The notes: generated by a model from the letters alone, not told the origin. 64,000 nucleotides of DNA from Coffea arabica (GCF_036785885.1 NC_092326.1:41998287-42062286); one strand, 5' to 3'. Shown: positions 21,279 through 33,935, counted from the stretch's first letter. Program-made: numbers and translations.

Positions 21279-24200
21279 ATGAGGGACTGCAAGATTTTGT
21301 GTTCTCTCATTAGCAGTTGCATTCTTCTTGTTTCTGTTCTCAATGGAGCATATGCTGATAACCCATACAGGTTCTACACTTGGAAAATCACTTATGGTGA
21401 TATCTACCCATTGGGTGTCAAACAACAGGTAATGTATATGCACTAAAACATGTTTTTATGTTGTTGATGACTTTGTACTATAATACGCATGTGGCAATGT
21501 GTTTCTTGGATTTGCTCGAATTTTTGGGTGGTTAAGAGTCGGAAGTGTATATGCTGCAGGGAATCTTGATAAATGGGCAGTTTCCAGGGCCACACATTGA
21601 CTGTGTCACCAATGATAACTTGATTATCAGTGTTTACAACTACTTGAACGAGCCTTTCCTTATTTCTTGGTAAGTTTTTCACAGTAATCTCAAAGAACTC
21701 TTTCTCTTAATTAGTACTGAAGGATAATGGGGGATGTTGCAGTTTGTATGGAGTAAAATGTGCAATGTTTCCCCTGCAACAATGGCGATCTGCTTGGCTA
21801 TTTTCCTTTTTTTTTTTTTTTTTGTCTTTAACTTTCATATATTTTTCTGCACAAAGATTGCAAATTGTGCCCCTTAGCTCTCAATGAAGATGATGACACT
21901 CTCAAATGTTGAGGTGTTAAGTGTAATTAATATCAGAATGCGATGGAGCTCGATTTAATAAGGACTAGTAGTGCAAAAAGAAAGCAACTTTATGACGGAA
22001 TTGGTAAGCCAAGCCTTGGAAGTATGGTCGGGCATACTGCTATTGGCCCAGTGGGGCTCGTTCTGGTTAGCCTTTACTTCCCAGTTCCCACACATTTGGT
22101 CTGAAAATGGTGGTCCACGTAACTAGATGTTGTTTTCTGACTATTGTTTCTACAATTAATGATTTTTACAGTGAAGTTAACTCGAGGAAGTTTTCTACGA
22201 TTTTATGGACAACTGTACTCTCTGCACATGCTAGATCTCCAGATCTCGGACATATAATACCACATTTTCTTTCTGTTATTTGCTTATCAGTGTATGGTTG
22301 AGCAATATAAATTATGCCATGAAGTGTTCCATATGTCTATTGTCTAAAGGCAATATTACAGTTGACTATGTATGCCCATTAGAGTCATGGGGAGTGGGAC
22401 GCATCACAAATGCTTGATAATATCATTAAACATTAGGGTATCATACCTCATTTGTCTTGTTGTTCTGGTGAGGATAAGTTGTAGTTTAACATCATCATCC
22501 TTACTGGATGTATTCCATTCTATATTGCTACAAAGTGAGATCTTTGCCTGTTGGAAGGGTCTTCTTGGCCGTGAAACCATGTCGATATTTAATTGCTAAC
22601 TGACAAAAACAACATTTCTTTCCTTTTACTTTTTTTTTTCATCTCGTTCACTCTCTGCTTTACCTCTAATCCTGATATTACATTCTTTTGTTAAGTATGG
22701 CTTTAATTTCTTTTTCATGGAAACATGAATAACTTGAATGGTAATCTAAGATATGTCGATATTGATGTGTTGACTAGCTTGGCACTAGTGTTACAATTAT
22801 TAAAAAAAAAAAGAACCTTAAACGTCTCAATGTTGCTAAGTCAAAAGAAATGTTAAGCGTCAGTTTTTTATATTCCAGCAAATGGATTAAATTGGTGGTA
22901 TTTACTTAATTTTGGATTCAACTGATTACCAGGAAGGCTTATGCTTTTCTCCAGTCCGAAAGTTTTTATTGGAGGCATATAAATTGGAAGTGGACTTCTC
23001 TTGTTAATGAAGTGCATGTTAATGAAGTGCATATACTAACTATGCAGCCCGTGAACATATTCAAATAAGATTAGCATCCAATCTTCCCATTTCTTGCACC
23101 AGTGACTTTCAGAGTGGAGATTTTGCCTTCGTAATCTCAATCACAGACTTACCTAATAGCATCATCATACCTTTATGAAATACAAGAGTTCATGCCATTG
23201 AATGTGCGAAATCAAGAGTGCTTTGTGATGTGCTTCAATTCTTGTTACTTTAGGAATGGCATACAGCATAGGAAAAACTCGTGGCAGGATGGAGTTCAAG
23301 GCACCACCTGCCCAATACCGCCAGGGAAAAACTTCACTTACATACTACAGGCAAAGGACCAGATAGGTACCTATTTCTACTTTCCATCGCTTGGGCTCCA
23401 TAAGGCTGCAGGAGGTTTTGGTTCAATAAAAATTTATAGCCGTCCTCAGATACCGGTACCATTCCCTCCCCCTGCTGGTGATTTTATTGTACTAGCTGGG
23501 GATTGGTTCAAGAAAAGTCACCGAGTAAGCATATCTTGGCTTCAACATATAAGAGACATTTTGTTCTGAATTCTGAATTTTTACTTGGAAACTATATCGA
23601 ACTGATATGTGATATTCCATTTTGATCTTTCAGCAATTAAGGTATATCTTGGATAGCGGTCACAGTCTCCCCTTCCCGGATGGGCTTCTGATTAATGGTC
23701 GCGGATGGAATGGTTACACATTTACAGTTGAGCAAGGTATTTGTTCCGCTTTTAACTGAAATGAACAGGTCTTGAATGCCTGCAGATTATGCCTTCGTCA
23801 TCTCAATGTGAAAATTTTTTGTTTGCAGGTAAAACATACCGGTTTAGAATATCAAATGTTGGGATTGCTACTTCCATTAACTTCAGAATCCAGGGACATT
23901 CAATGAAACTGGTGGAGGTTGAAGGATCTCATACGCTCCAAAACTACTACACCTCCCTTGACATTCATCTTGGGCAGTCCTGTTCTGTCCTAGTCACAGC
24001 AAACCAGCCTGCAAGGGATTACTATATTGTAGTTTCTTCACGTTTTACTTCTCATGTGCTCACAACTACTGCTGTTCTCCACTATAAGAACTCATTTACC
24101 AGAGTTTCTGGTCCTCCCCCTGGAGGACCTACAATTGATATTGCATCGTCCCTGAGCCAGGCTCGCTCCATACGGTAAGTCTTGTTTTACCTAAAATTTA

Positions 24201-25196
24201 TGGTGAAAGCTATCGTTCCTATGGTGGATTGTTATATAATATTCCTATCTGCCATTTTGTTGGGTCAGTATTACCAAATGAAAGTTTTGGATGGTGCTGT
24301 ACCTCATAACAATTCTTTTAATTTGTCATGTCATGTCTTGTGAGATCAGCTGGAACTTAACAGCAAGTGCACCAAGACCTAATCCACAAGGTTCTTACCA
24401 CTATGGACTGATCAAGCCTTCACGCACAATCATTCTTGCAAACTCTGCACCATACATAAATGGGAAGCTGAGATATGCTGTCAACGGTGTCTCATATGTT
24501 CCTGCAGATACTCCTCCGAAGTTGGCTGATTACTTCAAGATTGGGGGAGTCTTCAATCTTGGGAGCATGCCTGATAAACCTTCATGGGGCAATGCCTATT
24601 TTGCAACTGCCGTAATGCATGCAGATTACAGAGCTTTTATTGAGATTGTGTTCCAAAACTGGGAGAACACTGTCCAGTCATGGCATATAGATGGCTTCAA
24701 TTTCTTCGTTGTGGGGTAAGTTAGTTTGCTTGCCTAACAATTTTGGTCAAGATTTGTTTCCCGCATTTGATGCTAAATTATGGATTGAACAGTATGGATG
24801 GTGGGCAGTGGACACCAGCAAGTAGATCAAAATACAATTTGAGAGACACAGTTTCTCGATGTACCACTCAGGTCTGTGAAAATTTACGCGCCAAAAGAAC
24901 TTAATAATATGAACTAACATCAATGTGAAGGCACACTTGCTTGGACACATATCAATTTACTGATGTTTGGATTAATTCAGGTATATCCCAGATCATGGAC
25001 TGCAATTTACCTGGCATTGGACAATGTGGGCATGTGGAACATTAGGTCTGAGAACTGGGAAAGGCAATACTTAGGTCAGCAGTTCTATCTCAGAGTTTAT
25101 ACTCCTTCAAATTCATTGCGAGATGAGTATCCAATCCCAAGGAATGCCCTTCTTTGTGGCCGAGCATCAGGCCGCCACACTAGACCTCTTTTTTGA
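21279..25196 (+). CDS. SKS: SKU5-similar (SKS) multicopper-oxidase-like protein
   Basis: Member of the plant SKU5/NTP303/Bp10 family, secreted or wall-associated proteins linked to cell expansion and pollen growth. Eight exons: 21279-21428, 21560-21669, 23254-23524, 23634-23736, 23829-24174, 24350-24715, 24793-24871, 24981-25196; 546 residues, the usual size. Signal peptide about 1-25 (ILCSLISSCILLVSVLNGAYA). Three cupredoxin domains follow, with ITYGDIYPLG, GQFPGP, WNGIQHRKNSWQDGV, GTYFYFPSLGLHKAAGG and the C-terminal VGMWNIRSENWERQYLGQQFY. Where true oxidases have His-x-His and HCH copper ligands, this protein has FPSLG and NIR, so copper binding is largely lost, as is usual in the family. 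No C-terminal GPI signal is visible (ends SGRHTRPLF). Intron 2 is unusually long (1584 nt). Exact SKS member not resolved. Confidence 0.94.
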
Positions 25197-28100
25197 AGCT
25201 GCGCAGGTCTTCAGAAAACCAGTCACGAGAGGGTGACTACTATTGTTGTTGCAATATTAATTCATCAGCTTCACTGAAGCTATGTATCAGGTTTATTCCT
25301 CCCCTAGCATTTCCTCAATTCTTGGAAAATTTTGGAATATATTCCTTGACAATTTTCAGTAGAAGGTTATTACTTCTTGGTCTGTATTGCTTGCCATCCT
25401 AGCCGAAGTGAAATTGCTGTGGATGCACAAAATATAAGAATCACCACCTAATTGTCTGTTGCGTTTTCTCCTTTTTCTCCAGGAGGAAGGCACTGGTACA
25501 TAGTAATATCTATTTTAAACAAATCCGCACAGTTAGCCAAATAGTAAATATATATCTTCAACTAGAAGATAATAAAAGATCAATATACAAGAACTCAAGT
25601 CAATATAAGGCTCTTAAGTAGCAAAGTAATATCTTCGGAGTAATATAAATGAACTTAATTTGCTGCGAATTTCAAGTTGTTCTAACCTTCTGGTTCCATA
25701 GTATATCTTGAAAAAATATGAACTATTTCAGGAAAATGTTTGTAGTATTTATTTTTAGAGAAGAAAATGCCCAAGAAGTTGGGGTTAAGACGACACAAGC
25801 AAGAGCTCTTGATTGATGCCAAAAGACCGAATTGACTTGTTTAATGAATTTTAAAAGCTCTTGTTATAAAGGCCTTGATAATTTGAGGACTAAATTGAGC
25901 GTTTAAGAAAGTTGAAGCAGCGCTGGAGTAATTAACCGCAGTTGACACCATCGAAGATTGAACCTCATGGTTACGTAACACACAATCACGCATTCGACTT
26001 GAGAACTTCTCTCTTGCAAAGTTTCCAATGAGAGAGTTTCTTTGCTGATTTTGCGCAAATACAAACGACAGATTGAGGATAACAACGAACGTCAAAGCAC
26101 AAAAAATTTGACCCAAAATTTTCCCTAGTCAGCAGAGAAACTGATGAAACAATTCTTGTTTTGGATTATATATATGCACTCATAAACCTGATCTGCCAAG
26201 AAAGAGAAGAGAAATGGAAAGGGATCGGAGTAATATCGATCCTGACGAAATATCCATCTCTTCTCATTCCACCAAACTTCAATTACTCCATACACATACA
26301 TGCTTACGATATCTCAGACACTTGTCCATGCTTCTGCGAAATCCATCCAAAGAATATTCCCCATTTTGGAACCGCTTCTCTGCATTTTCTTCCAAAACTC
26401 TGTCAGCATGGAATTCTCCCACACCACATCCCGACGTCCAAATTTGGTTTCAGCCATTTTGGCTCTAAGCTAGCTAGCCTTCAGGAAACAACTACACAGC
26501 ATCCTCGAAACTGGAGATGTTAATCTACACTACGCAACGCTCATAATCTTTAGAAATTGCACTACCAATCAGTTTTGATTTGATCTCAGGCTAAACGGCC
26601 ATGACGTCTAGCCGTGGACGTGTCTCTCTCAGGGAAGAATGTGTTACATGCGAAGCATGTTCAGAGAGGGAGATGCTAGAACTTGCGAGGTCCAGGCATG
26701 TCATGAATTATGATGATGATGATGATGATCAAGGGGTTGGAATTTGTTAGCATTTCTCTTCGTGTGATGTGAAGAGGGGGTAAAAGTTTTGAGATTTGAT
26801 CAAATGTTGTGCAAAAATTAGATGGAATTAAGAGCTTGTCCTGAGATTAGGCTCTTTTTCATTGCATTGGAGGCTCTTTTTCTCACAATTTTGACCCATT
26901 TTTCACCGTTCAAATGTTTCGTGTAAATTAAATATCAAAATATTTTCAAAAAATACCATTTTTTTAGTATGTTGATCTAAAGATTGAAAGAAAATTAATG
27001 ATATAATGACATAATTTTATAACCTTATATAAATTTAGATATAAGTAAATGGAGATACTCATGGAGGAAAATCCGCTTGAGAGGATCCCAACCCCGTGTC
27101 CTCAAGAGCGAGGAGTTTTCTTGGGGAGTAGGATTTTTGGTATGTTTCCTTAAGGACATGCGTTTCCTTATGTCACCTCATCTTTTTTTCATTTCTCTCA
27201 CGTATGCAATTTGTTGTTTTTTAGCTTTTGTTTACTAATTAGCTTCGTGGATACGTCTTGACACACAAATTGAACGGTAAAAACAGAGATAATTAACTAC
27301 TCTATGTCACTAGTTATTAAATACAATTTGATAAATCTTTGGAAAACATTTAGATTTTAGAATTCCAAATGAATATTATTGGTCCTTTTTTAATTGATTT
27401 AGCTCCAAAAATGGTAAAATATTTCATTTACAAATTAATGAAAAACCGCGTTACACAATCAAGCACAATGGAGACATTAATTAGATTTTTGTTCATATTA
27501 GTTAAAAGTTCTCTTATGCCCTTTTTCGTTTATAATTTACTAATTGTTGAGATGTAATCTACAAATCAATAAAATTCATCTTACACTTTTGCCCGTAATT
27601 CATGAGAAACTAATAAGATTCAAGGTTTAATTAAAGTCATCTTAGACTGCTGCTCATAATCCAACCTCAGGCGATTGAGACACTAGTTGAGTTGATTAAT
27701 TTTGCTCTTACTCAACCACGATTAACAATATTATTAAACGCTTTAATTGTCATTTGACAAAATGATCGATGCCTTGTACAAAGTACTAGCTAGTCGTACT
27801 TAATATATACTAGTATTAATTTGTCAAGACACCAAGAATGGAATGTTTTGATATTGACATAAAGATAGATATATATTGTCCTTGAAAAGTGATACCACTT
27901 ATATGTGTGTGTGTGTATATATGTATATATCATCAATGGGGGAACCTTTCCGGGTCGAAATTCTTTTGTTGCACTTTATCCTTCTCTGCAGATGAACTTT
28001 CAACAAATCATGAATGCAATTTCGAGCTTATCAGGAAAACTCTGAAATTCCGTGAAGAATTTTTCTGCTTCATAATGAAAATTTAGAGACTTAAAAACTG

Positions 28101-28261
28101 ACTCCAAAAAGCTGCACATACCGCCAAAAATGTGACCACAGCTTCACTCATATTTATTCCTTGCTTGTTTTCACATATATGATATACCAACCAACCGAGC
28201 CGAGCACCCCTCTTTGTTTCTCTAGCTCCCTCTCTTTCCCTCTTCAATTTCTTTGGGAGAA
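25197..28261. other. Intergenic between SKS and GARP genes
   Basis: Probable SKS 3' untranslated region, then AT-rich spacer. A minus-strand open frame around 25841-26116 has a hydrophobic leader-like start but no ATG in frame. A 49-codon ATG frame at 26601-26750 carries four cysteines and six consecutive aspartates; neither is convincing. The last few hundred bases are the GARP promoter, with a pyrimidine-rich leader just before 28262. Confidence 0.45.
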
Positions 28262-30312
28262 ATGAGCAATTCTCCATCTTTTCAATCCCTTGATAATTCT
28301 GCAGATACCGATAAGTCGTCGGTTACCATCTTGGAAGAGAAGATGGTTGAAATTCCATCACAAAGCAGTGTTAGAAGTCGTGTGAGACCATATGTCAGAT
28401 CGAAGTTGCCTAGGCTCCGATGGACGCAGGATCTTCACCACTGTTTCGTGCATGCTGTCCAGCGCCTCGGCGGAGAAGACAGTAAGTCAAATTTCTCACA
28501 TCCTCGTGTGTGTGTGTGTGATTGATGCTGGCTTATTTTTCATCTTTTTTCCTTTGTCTCTTGATGGGGTGGTAGGGGCAACTCCTAAGGCAGTGCTACA
28601 GATGATGAATGTTAAGGGTCTCACTGTATCTCATGTGAAGAGTCACCTGCAGGTTTTCACTTGAGCTCTCCTCTACCGGAATGTGGTAGCTTGAAAAAAT
28701 TCTAATACTTGAATGCCGTCAATGAAACATGCAATTCTATTAGAGAATCGAGTTTGGGAATTTTAATGCTATCGTTTCTTCTGATTTCACATCTTACTTT
28801 GCTATGGACAGATGTATAGAAGCATGATGCAAGAGCAGACAATAAAAGGTATGCATTAATTAATCCTTAATTCTTACCTAATAAGGAAAATTCCACCTAA
28901 AAAGGGGATAAAATGGCGAAACGTACTTGTGTACATTTGAGATGGTAGTTTTTGGTAAGTAAAGTTCAACTCAAATACTATACTACCAAGTATTTCGTGT
29001 TGTGAATTGAAAATTGAATTTGATTTTTATTATCATGTTTGTGTTATTATGAAAAAGAAGGGGAAAAAGGACTTCATTTAATGAATAGTTTTTAATTGAA
29101 TTTTTATAACTTTGGTTTCCAATATGTCAACGCAATAGGTGCATGCACGCGCGCGCACACACGCGTACATACACACACACACACACATATATATATATAT
29201 GTATGAGCAACGTATGTCCACGAGCGTGTTATGTTTATCTCTATAATCTTGAAATAACAGCTACACTCACTTAACGATAAACATTCTAAAAAAGGGTCAT
29301 TTAATATTTCACAATAAAGAGCAATTTTTACGTACATCAAAAGTTAAATGGATTTTAGCATTCAACGTTTTTGTGGTACAATAAACGTCACATTAGAGAA
29401 ATATTAGTTGATTCTATAAAGTCCCAATCGGTAGGCTAGGAGTAGGTTTTAGCACAACCGCACAGTAGAAATTTTCTTTTTTTCCGTATGATTTTCAAAT
29501 GAACATTTGCAGACAGATAAGGGCGATAAAATCACAACCCTAGTGCTAGTGATTTGACATTAATCATTACATAGTATGCTGTTGTTTTCAGAAGCAGGAG
29601 TTGTAGCAGGTAAGGGCAATAAGACGCAGAGAGGGATTCAGCAACCATCATACTTCTTCCTTCACCCCACCGGCCCTCCTCAGCCACAATATTACCATTA
29701 CCAGTACAAACATCGCTTGGGTTTCGGGTTTCCTAACTATTACATGAGTACCCCATTTTTGTACCAAAATAATACTCCTACTTCAATTACTTATGGAACT
29801 CAAGTCTACAAGGAGCTGCTTCCCACTGGGCTGCCAAATAATACATGGTTCGTACAAAATCCACATTAACTTTTTTCTTGCATAATTTATATATTCTTTT
29901 GTTGCATTGTTAATCTTGGCAATCTTTGTAGGAAAGAGATGCCCGCAGCAGCTAACATAGAGTATCACAGGAATATGTTCGATATGCAACTTCCCCTTCC
30001 AATTTTCTGCAACGATTTCTTGCGTCGCATTGACGGCCAAGTAAATAATTTGTGTCTCATTCTTCCTGTTGTCTTTTAACATGAGGTACAAACGGATATT
30101 TCTGGTTCTAAACTAGACTTATTTCGCACAATTGTCAGGCTGGTGTGAATGAGAAAAACGAGCAAGTTCCGGATGAAGCCAGCTCCAGTTCTAAGAAGAT
30201 GAAGAAAATAGTAGAGGGTGGATGCAGCACCATATTTTACAAAGAAGCTCCAGGATCATCATCTGCCACCAAAGATGAGAATGATATCAATCTTGAGCTC
30301 ACTCTTGGTTGA
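28262..30312 (+). CDS. GARP-type MYB-like transcription factor with EAR motif
   Basis: Nuclear DNA-binding regulator. Six exons: 28262-28481, 28576-28652, 28812-28848, 29592-29847, 29932-30040, 30139-30312; 290 residues. The single SHAQKYF/GARP-type MYB repeat (about 50-110) runs PRLRWTQDLHHCFVHAVQRL, then GGEDRATPKAVLQMMNVKGL, then TVSHVKSHLQMYRSM, split by two introns in positions common to this family. The middle is Tyr/Pro-rich (PQPQYYHYQYKHR). A basic SSKKMKK stretch may be nuclear-localising. The C-terminus DINLELTLG is an LxLxL EAR repression motif. The start follows a good GAGAA context; a TTG just upstream is not used. It resembles the Arabidopsis At2g38300/At2g40260 and rice MOF1 type more than KANADI or PHR. 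Target genes unknown. Confidence 0.9.
29146..29200. repeat. Compound CG/CA/TA microsatellite in GARP intron 3
   Basis: Alternating purine-pyrimidine tract (CGCGCGCACACA, then CACACA, then TATATA) within the 743-nt third intron. It could adopt Z-DNA and is likely polymorphic. Confidence 0.85.
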
Positions 30313-32042
30313 CTTGAATTTTGTGTAAACTAAAAATTATTTTAGATGACTATGTATTTTAGATTTAGAATATCGCTCAGACTTGACTGAAACTTTTTTC
30401 CTTTTCTGATTCAACTGAAACTTGGTAGAACTATCGTAAGGTTTACATGTTTTTCTAGACATAAGGGATTTATAATTTAATTTAGAGTTTTTTTATTTTT
30501 TAAATAATTTCTTTTTAGCAAGGACGACATAGGATTTAAGAAGCGAAGAGGAATTTGAACACAATATCTCTACTTCCTGAGATTTGTAGTTGTTTGACTG
30601 TTTTATTTTAATTTTTTGTGTGGTAGATAGTTGTTTTTTTGGCAGTAGTTTGACATTAACCTATTTATTTGAGATTTATTAACATTTCGTAAATAAATAA
30701 GAACGGCCTTATAGATAACCAGTACTGCATTTTGGCACCATAAATCTTGTAAGTTGATAGCACTGTTTATGAAGTAATAATTATTTATTACTGAAATTTC
30801 AGGTTTTTTTTTTTGGAGTATATATTGTTATTCTTTTTTCTTTATTCATAAATTGAATACGAAAGCCACTTTTAGAAAGTGTAAAACGTTCTGGTCCTCA
30901 AAGATTTTGTATTACACTCTCCGTGAATTTCATATTCTTTTTGCTAATTATATCCCCTTGGTTTTTGCCAAGTTTATTAGTACTCCTATCTAAAATTTTG
31001 GCCAAATGAAGTCTAAAATGATAGAAGAATACATTAATCTTGTAACCCTTCATCTTAGTCTCGCTCCTGCATGTATTTCATGGGGCTTGCTCTCTTTATT
31101 AATGTTAGGCTTTTTGCCTTTTTGTGAAATCCACCGTTGCTTGTACAAAACATTTGGACATCAAACTTAAGTGGAATTAGTCAATTGCATCAAACTCCTT
31201 ACTCTTCAAAATCATTTGGGAAAAAAAGGATGGTATAATTTGGGGAAAAAAAATTTGCAAATATTATTCTGCTTACATCAGAAATATAATTTTTATTAAT
31301 TATTTTTTTATTTCATATATATTACATCAACAAAAACGCTATAGTATTATTTCAAATAATTTTTTTTTCAAATAATCTCATATCCAAACACAGCATTTGC
31401 ATTTGTTTGACAATGTCACATTGGTGTAAAGTAGCTTATGTGAGACTTTTACTGTGCATCTACCGCAGAAATTTCGAACTACAAAGAATATCTCGTTTTG
31501 TTCTAATTGATGATCAGAAACTAATCTTTCTGGTGTTTAATTTACAAGTACAACCAGCGCAGCTACATATGCTTCTTCTTCACTTAAATTACATGAAAAA
31601 AAAAAAAAAAGTCATGGGCATCAGAATCTTGTCTGTCTCTCATCCTATTGTCAACAAATAAATTCTTAACTCTTAAGAATTTTTTTTTGCTTTACATAAT
31701 AAATTCTGCAAATAACCAGGCATCATATGCAAAGCAAATCCCCTAGCAGGAATATGGAAAAATAAGGGAGGAAACCACAAACCAATCTGCATCCGGGCTT
31801 ACAAGTCACCTTGATGAGTGCTCGAGTAGAATGCAGGCAGGAATTTGGTAAATCATGAGAATAGTACCAATACTTTCACAAAACTGTTCAAACACGAATT
31901 ATAGCTGAAAGATTGACCAACCAAATTCTTTTTAATTATGATTGTGCCAAATTCCCATTTTTGGTCCGCCTTTGTATATATATCCTTCTTTCGAGGTACG
32001 TATTTCTCGCTCAATCACGTTGTGTCCTCGTAGAAGTCGAAA
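30313..32042. other. Intergenic between GARP and glycine-rich protein genes
   Basis: AT-rich, with many homopolymer runs. Open frames here lack recognisable features. The promoter of the downstream glycine-rich protein gene probably occupies the last 200 bases (TATATATAT at 31975-31983). Confidence 0.5.
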
Positions 32043-32510
32043 ATGGCAACCAAAATTCCGTCTCTGGTGCTGATGGCTGCCCTCACTTTCACCATATGTA
32101 CTGCTAGGATGCTACCCACGGGAAAGGCCAAGGCCATCGACCTACAGAAGACTTTCTTTCACCCCTTCCTCCCACCTTTTGGTGGAGGGTTTGGTCATGG
32201 CGGTGCATTTGGAGGTGGCAGCAAAGGCAACGGTGTTGGCTTAGGAAAGGGGTTCGGTACTGGTTTTGGACGCTTCGGTCCAGGTGGTGGCGGGTTCACC
32301 GGTGGGGTTGGCGGTGGTCTTGGTGGTGGAGTAGGATCAGGTTTTGGAAGTGGAGATGCTTCTGGTGGGGTTGGGATTGATCCAGGTCGGATTGGAGGAC
32401 GTGGAACTGCTGGCCGCGCCGATCGTGGTGGCAGAAGTAGTAATGGTGGCGAAGTTGGCGCCTCCGGAGCTGCTGCTGCTTCTGGTGACCGCGGAAATGG
32501 GAAGCCTTGA
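32043..32510 (+). CDS. Secreted glycine-rich protein
   Basis: Intronless, 155 residues. Signal peptide MATKIPSLVLMAALTFTICTA with likely cleavage before RMLPTG. A short non-repetitive segment (KAKAIDLQKTFFHPFLPPF) precedes about 110 residues dominated by GGGFG, GVGGG and GGV repeats. The tail is Ala/Ser-rich with Arg/Asp (GRADRGGRSSNGG, AAAASGDRGNG). Composition fits a class of apoplastic or wall-structural glycine-rich proteins. A long Pro-rich frame on the opposite strand is a mirror of the Gly codons. Sequence specificity is low, so orthology cannot be given. Expression context is unknown. Confidence 0.8.
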   Translation: MATKIPSLVLMAALTFTICTARMLPTGKAKAIDLQKTFFHPFLPPFGGGFGHGGAFGGGSKGNGVGLGKGFGTGFGRFGPGGGGFTGGVGGGLGGGVGSGFGSGDASGGVGIDPGRIGGRGTAGRADRGGRSSNGGEVGASGAAAASGDRGNGKP

Positions 32511-33365
32511 TCTGCCGGAAGATAATATACAGCAGTAGATGTTTGCTGCATGCTTAATCAGTCTGTGACGTTACTATATGTTGTGTTGTTTTTAACATTT
32601 TCGTACCCTCAATACTGTTTTCATGTCGAAGAAATTCTGTCACATGTATGAATAATTAATGTTTTCTGGCATTGCTATATTGATCATTGGTTTCTTCTTT
32701 GTTCTTTAGTCCATCCCCTAAATTTGTATTTGTCTAGCGCTGATATTCCTTCAACCGATCCATTGGTTCGTACGTAGAGCTATTTGTTCTATCGCAGACA
32801 TTTCTAAAAATTGGGGACAAATAGTCGATTTTGAAACAACTTATTGTCAGCCTTTTTTTCGGATATGAATCTATCTGATTTAGAAAGAAAGAACTTAATT
32901 GGATCTCAAAAAGTTACTACATAAATGAGCCAAAATTACAGTACAATACATCAGAGACCTGCAGTGAATCGTTTAGCATCACAGAGTAACCGAGACAACA
33001 AAGCCTGAAACCACATGATACATTCACGTCAGAAATTTGTTGGGTTTCGTACAATTCACAAGTGCATCCTCCAGCTAAAGAAGCAAGAAGGCGTGGGTCT
33101 CACACTTTCGGTGTTAACGCCTTCACCAAATGTATCAAGAGCGTGGACTCAAGCTTGACAAAGCGCGCTTCCCATTCCCCTTTTTAATACATTTTGCATT
33201 TACTACTATTTGTTAATCTGCAAGCTTCCGTCTCATATCCCATTGAGAACAAGTTATTGCTTCCCCAAAATGAGTGAATTCCATTTCTACTATATTTCCA
33301 CAATTACAATGGAAAATTCAGCAATTGTAAGTTAAGAATTTGGTAGATATTAGTAGATTCTCTTT

Positions 33366-33388
33366 TGTGTGTGTGTGTGTGTGTGTGT
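33366..33388. repeat. (TG)n microsatellite
   Basis: Eleven or so uninterrupted TG units followed by a T tract. Confidence 0.9.
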
Positions 33389-33489
33389 TTTTTTTTTTAG
33401 TTTATGTTATTGGCTACCAAGTACTAATAAAAGACTTCTAGTAACTAGAATTGAAATTGAACATTTCTTGACCAAAATGTTGAACTTTA

Positions 33490-33672
33490 ATAATAGAGTT
33501 TATTTTATATACATATATTGACAGTGTATGTATTATTATAGTCGGATGTATGATGCATGAACAAAATTTGGATTTTAAATTTAAATTTAGATGAGTTTCA
33601 TGCAATGCATAGTGATAGTGTATCCATCTAATAAGAACGGTGCATACTGTCATTATATAAAAGATTAATTCT
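33490..33672. mobile_element. Possible Tourist-like MITE
   Basis: The left edge (TTTATATACATATATTGACAG) read inward resembles the reverse complement of the right edge (CTTTTATATAATGACAGTATG). The inner ATTGACAGTGTATG word also resembles the ends of the Tourist-like element at 7882-8063. No certain target duplication; borders approximate. Confidence 0.35.
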
Positions 33673-33713
33673 TAAGAATAACTTTTCACATATGTTTTCA
33701 ACTTAAAAAGTGG

Positions 33714-33766
33714 TAGGGGTAGGGGTAGGGGTAGGGGTAGGGGTAGGGGTGGGGTTGGGGGGGGGG
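33714..33766 (+). repeat. (TAGGGG)6 array plus G-run, G-quadruplex-prone
   Basis: Six perfect TAGGGG units (33714-33749) are followed by TGGGGTT and a ten-base G run. The strand has at least eight G4 tracts with 1-2 nt loops, strong quadruplex potential. It is 298 nt upstream of the UTP6-like ATG. The unit is not the usual plant telomere repeat. Confidence 0.9.
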
Positions 33767-33827
33767 AAGAAATAAGAAAAAGAGAGGGAACTGAAGATAT
33801 GGGTCCTAACAACTAACTTGGGAAGTA

Positions 33828-33935
33828 GGCCCAACTCAGCCCAGTTATAAGGGGAAGAGATCAAGGGTTACACACTGCACCAGCCTTAAGCCCCTCAAAT
33901 CTTTTAGTAAGGGGACAGCCCAATTTCTAGGCCCA
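33828..33935 (+). promoter_or_regulatory. Cluster of four site II elements (TGGGCY, reverse orientation)
   Basis: GGCCCA at 33828 and 33930 and AGCCCA at 33838 and 33917, all on the + strand, are reverse complements of TGGGCC/TGGGCT. Site II elements are known in promoters of plant ribosome-biogenesis and cell-cycle genes, often with a telo box; an AAACCTAA near-match to the telo box lies at about 33979. This fits control of the UTP6-like gene that starts at 34064. Confidence 0.6.

Larger units (their letters stand above)
32511..33713. other. Intergenic between glycine-rich protein and UTP6-like genes
   Basis: 3' region of the glycine-rich gene, a (TG)n tract and a possible MITE (listed separately). 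No gene supported. Confidence 0.5.

Noticed and set aside
25841-26116. Minus-strand frame with a hydrophobic leader (ALTFVVILNLSFVFAQ)
   Set aside because: It has no ATG, an in-frame stop lies four codons upstream, and I found no convincing upstream exon. It could be a decayed secreted-peptide gene but is not supportable.
32195-32551. Proline-rich frame opposite the glycine-rich protein
   Set aside because: It is the mirror of GGN glycine codons, with no start context or signal peptide of its own.
33714-33749. Interstitial telomeric repeat
   Set aside because: The unit is TAGGGG, not the usual plant TTTAGGG, so I treat it as a G-rich hexamer microsatellite.
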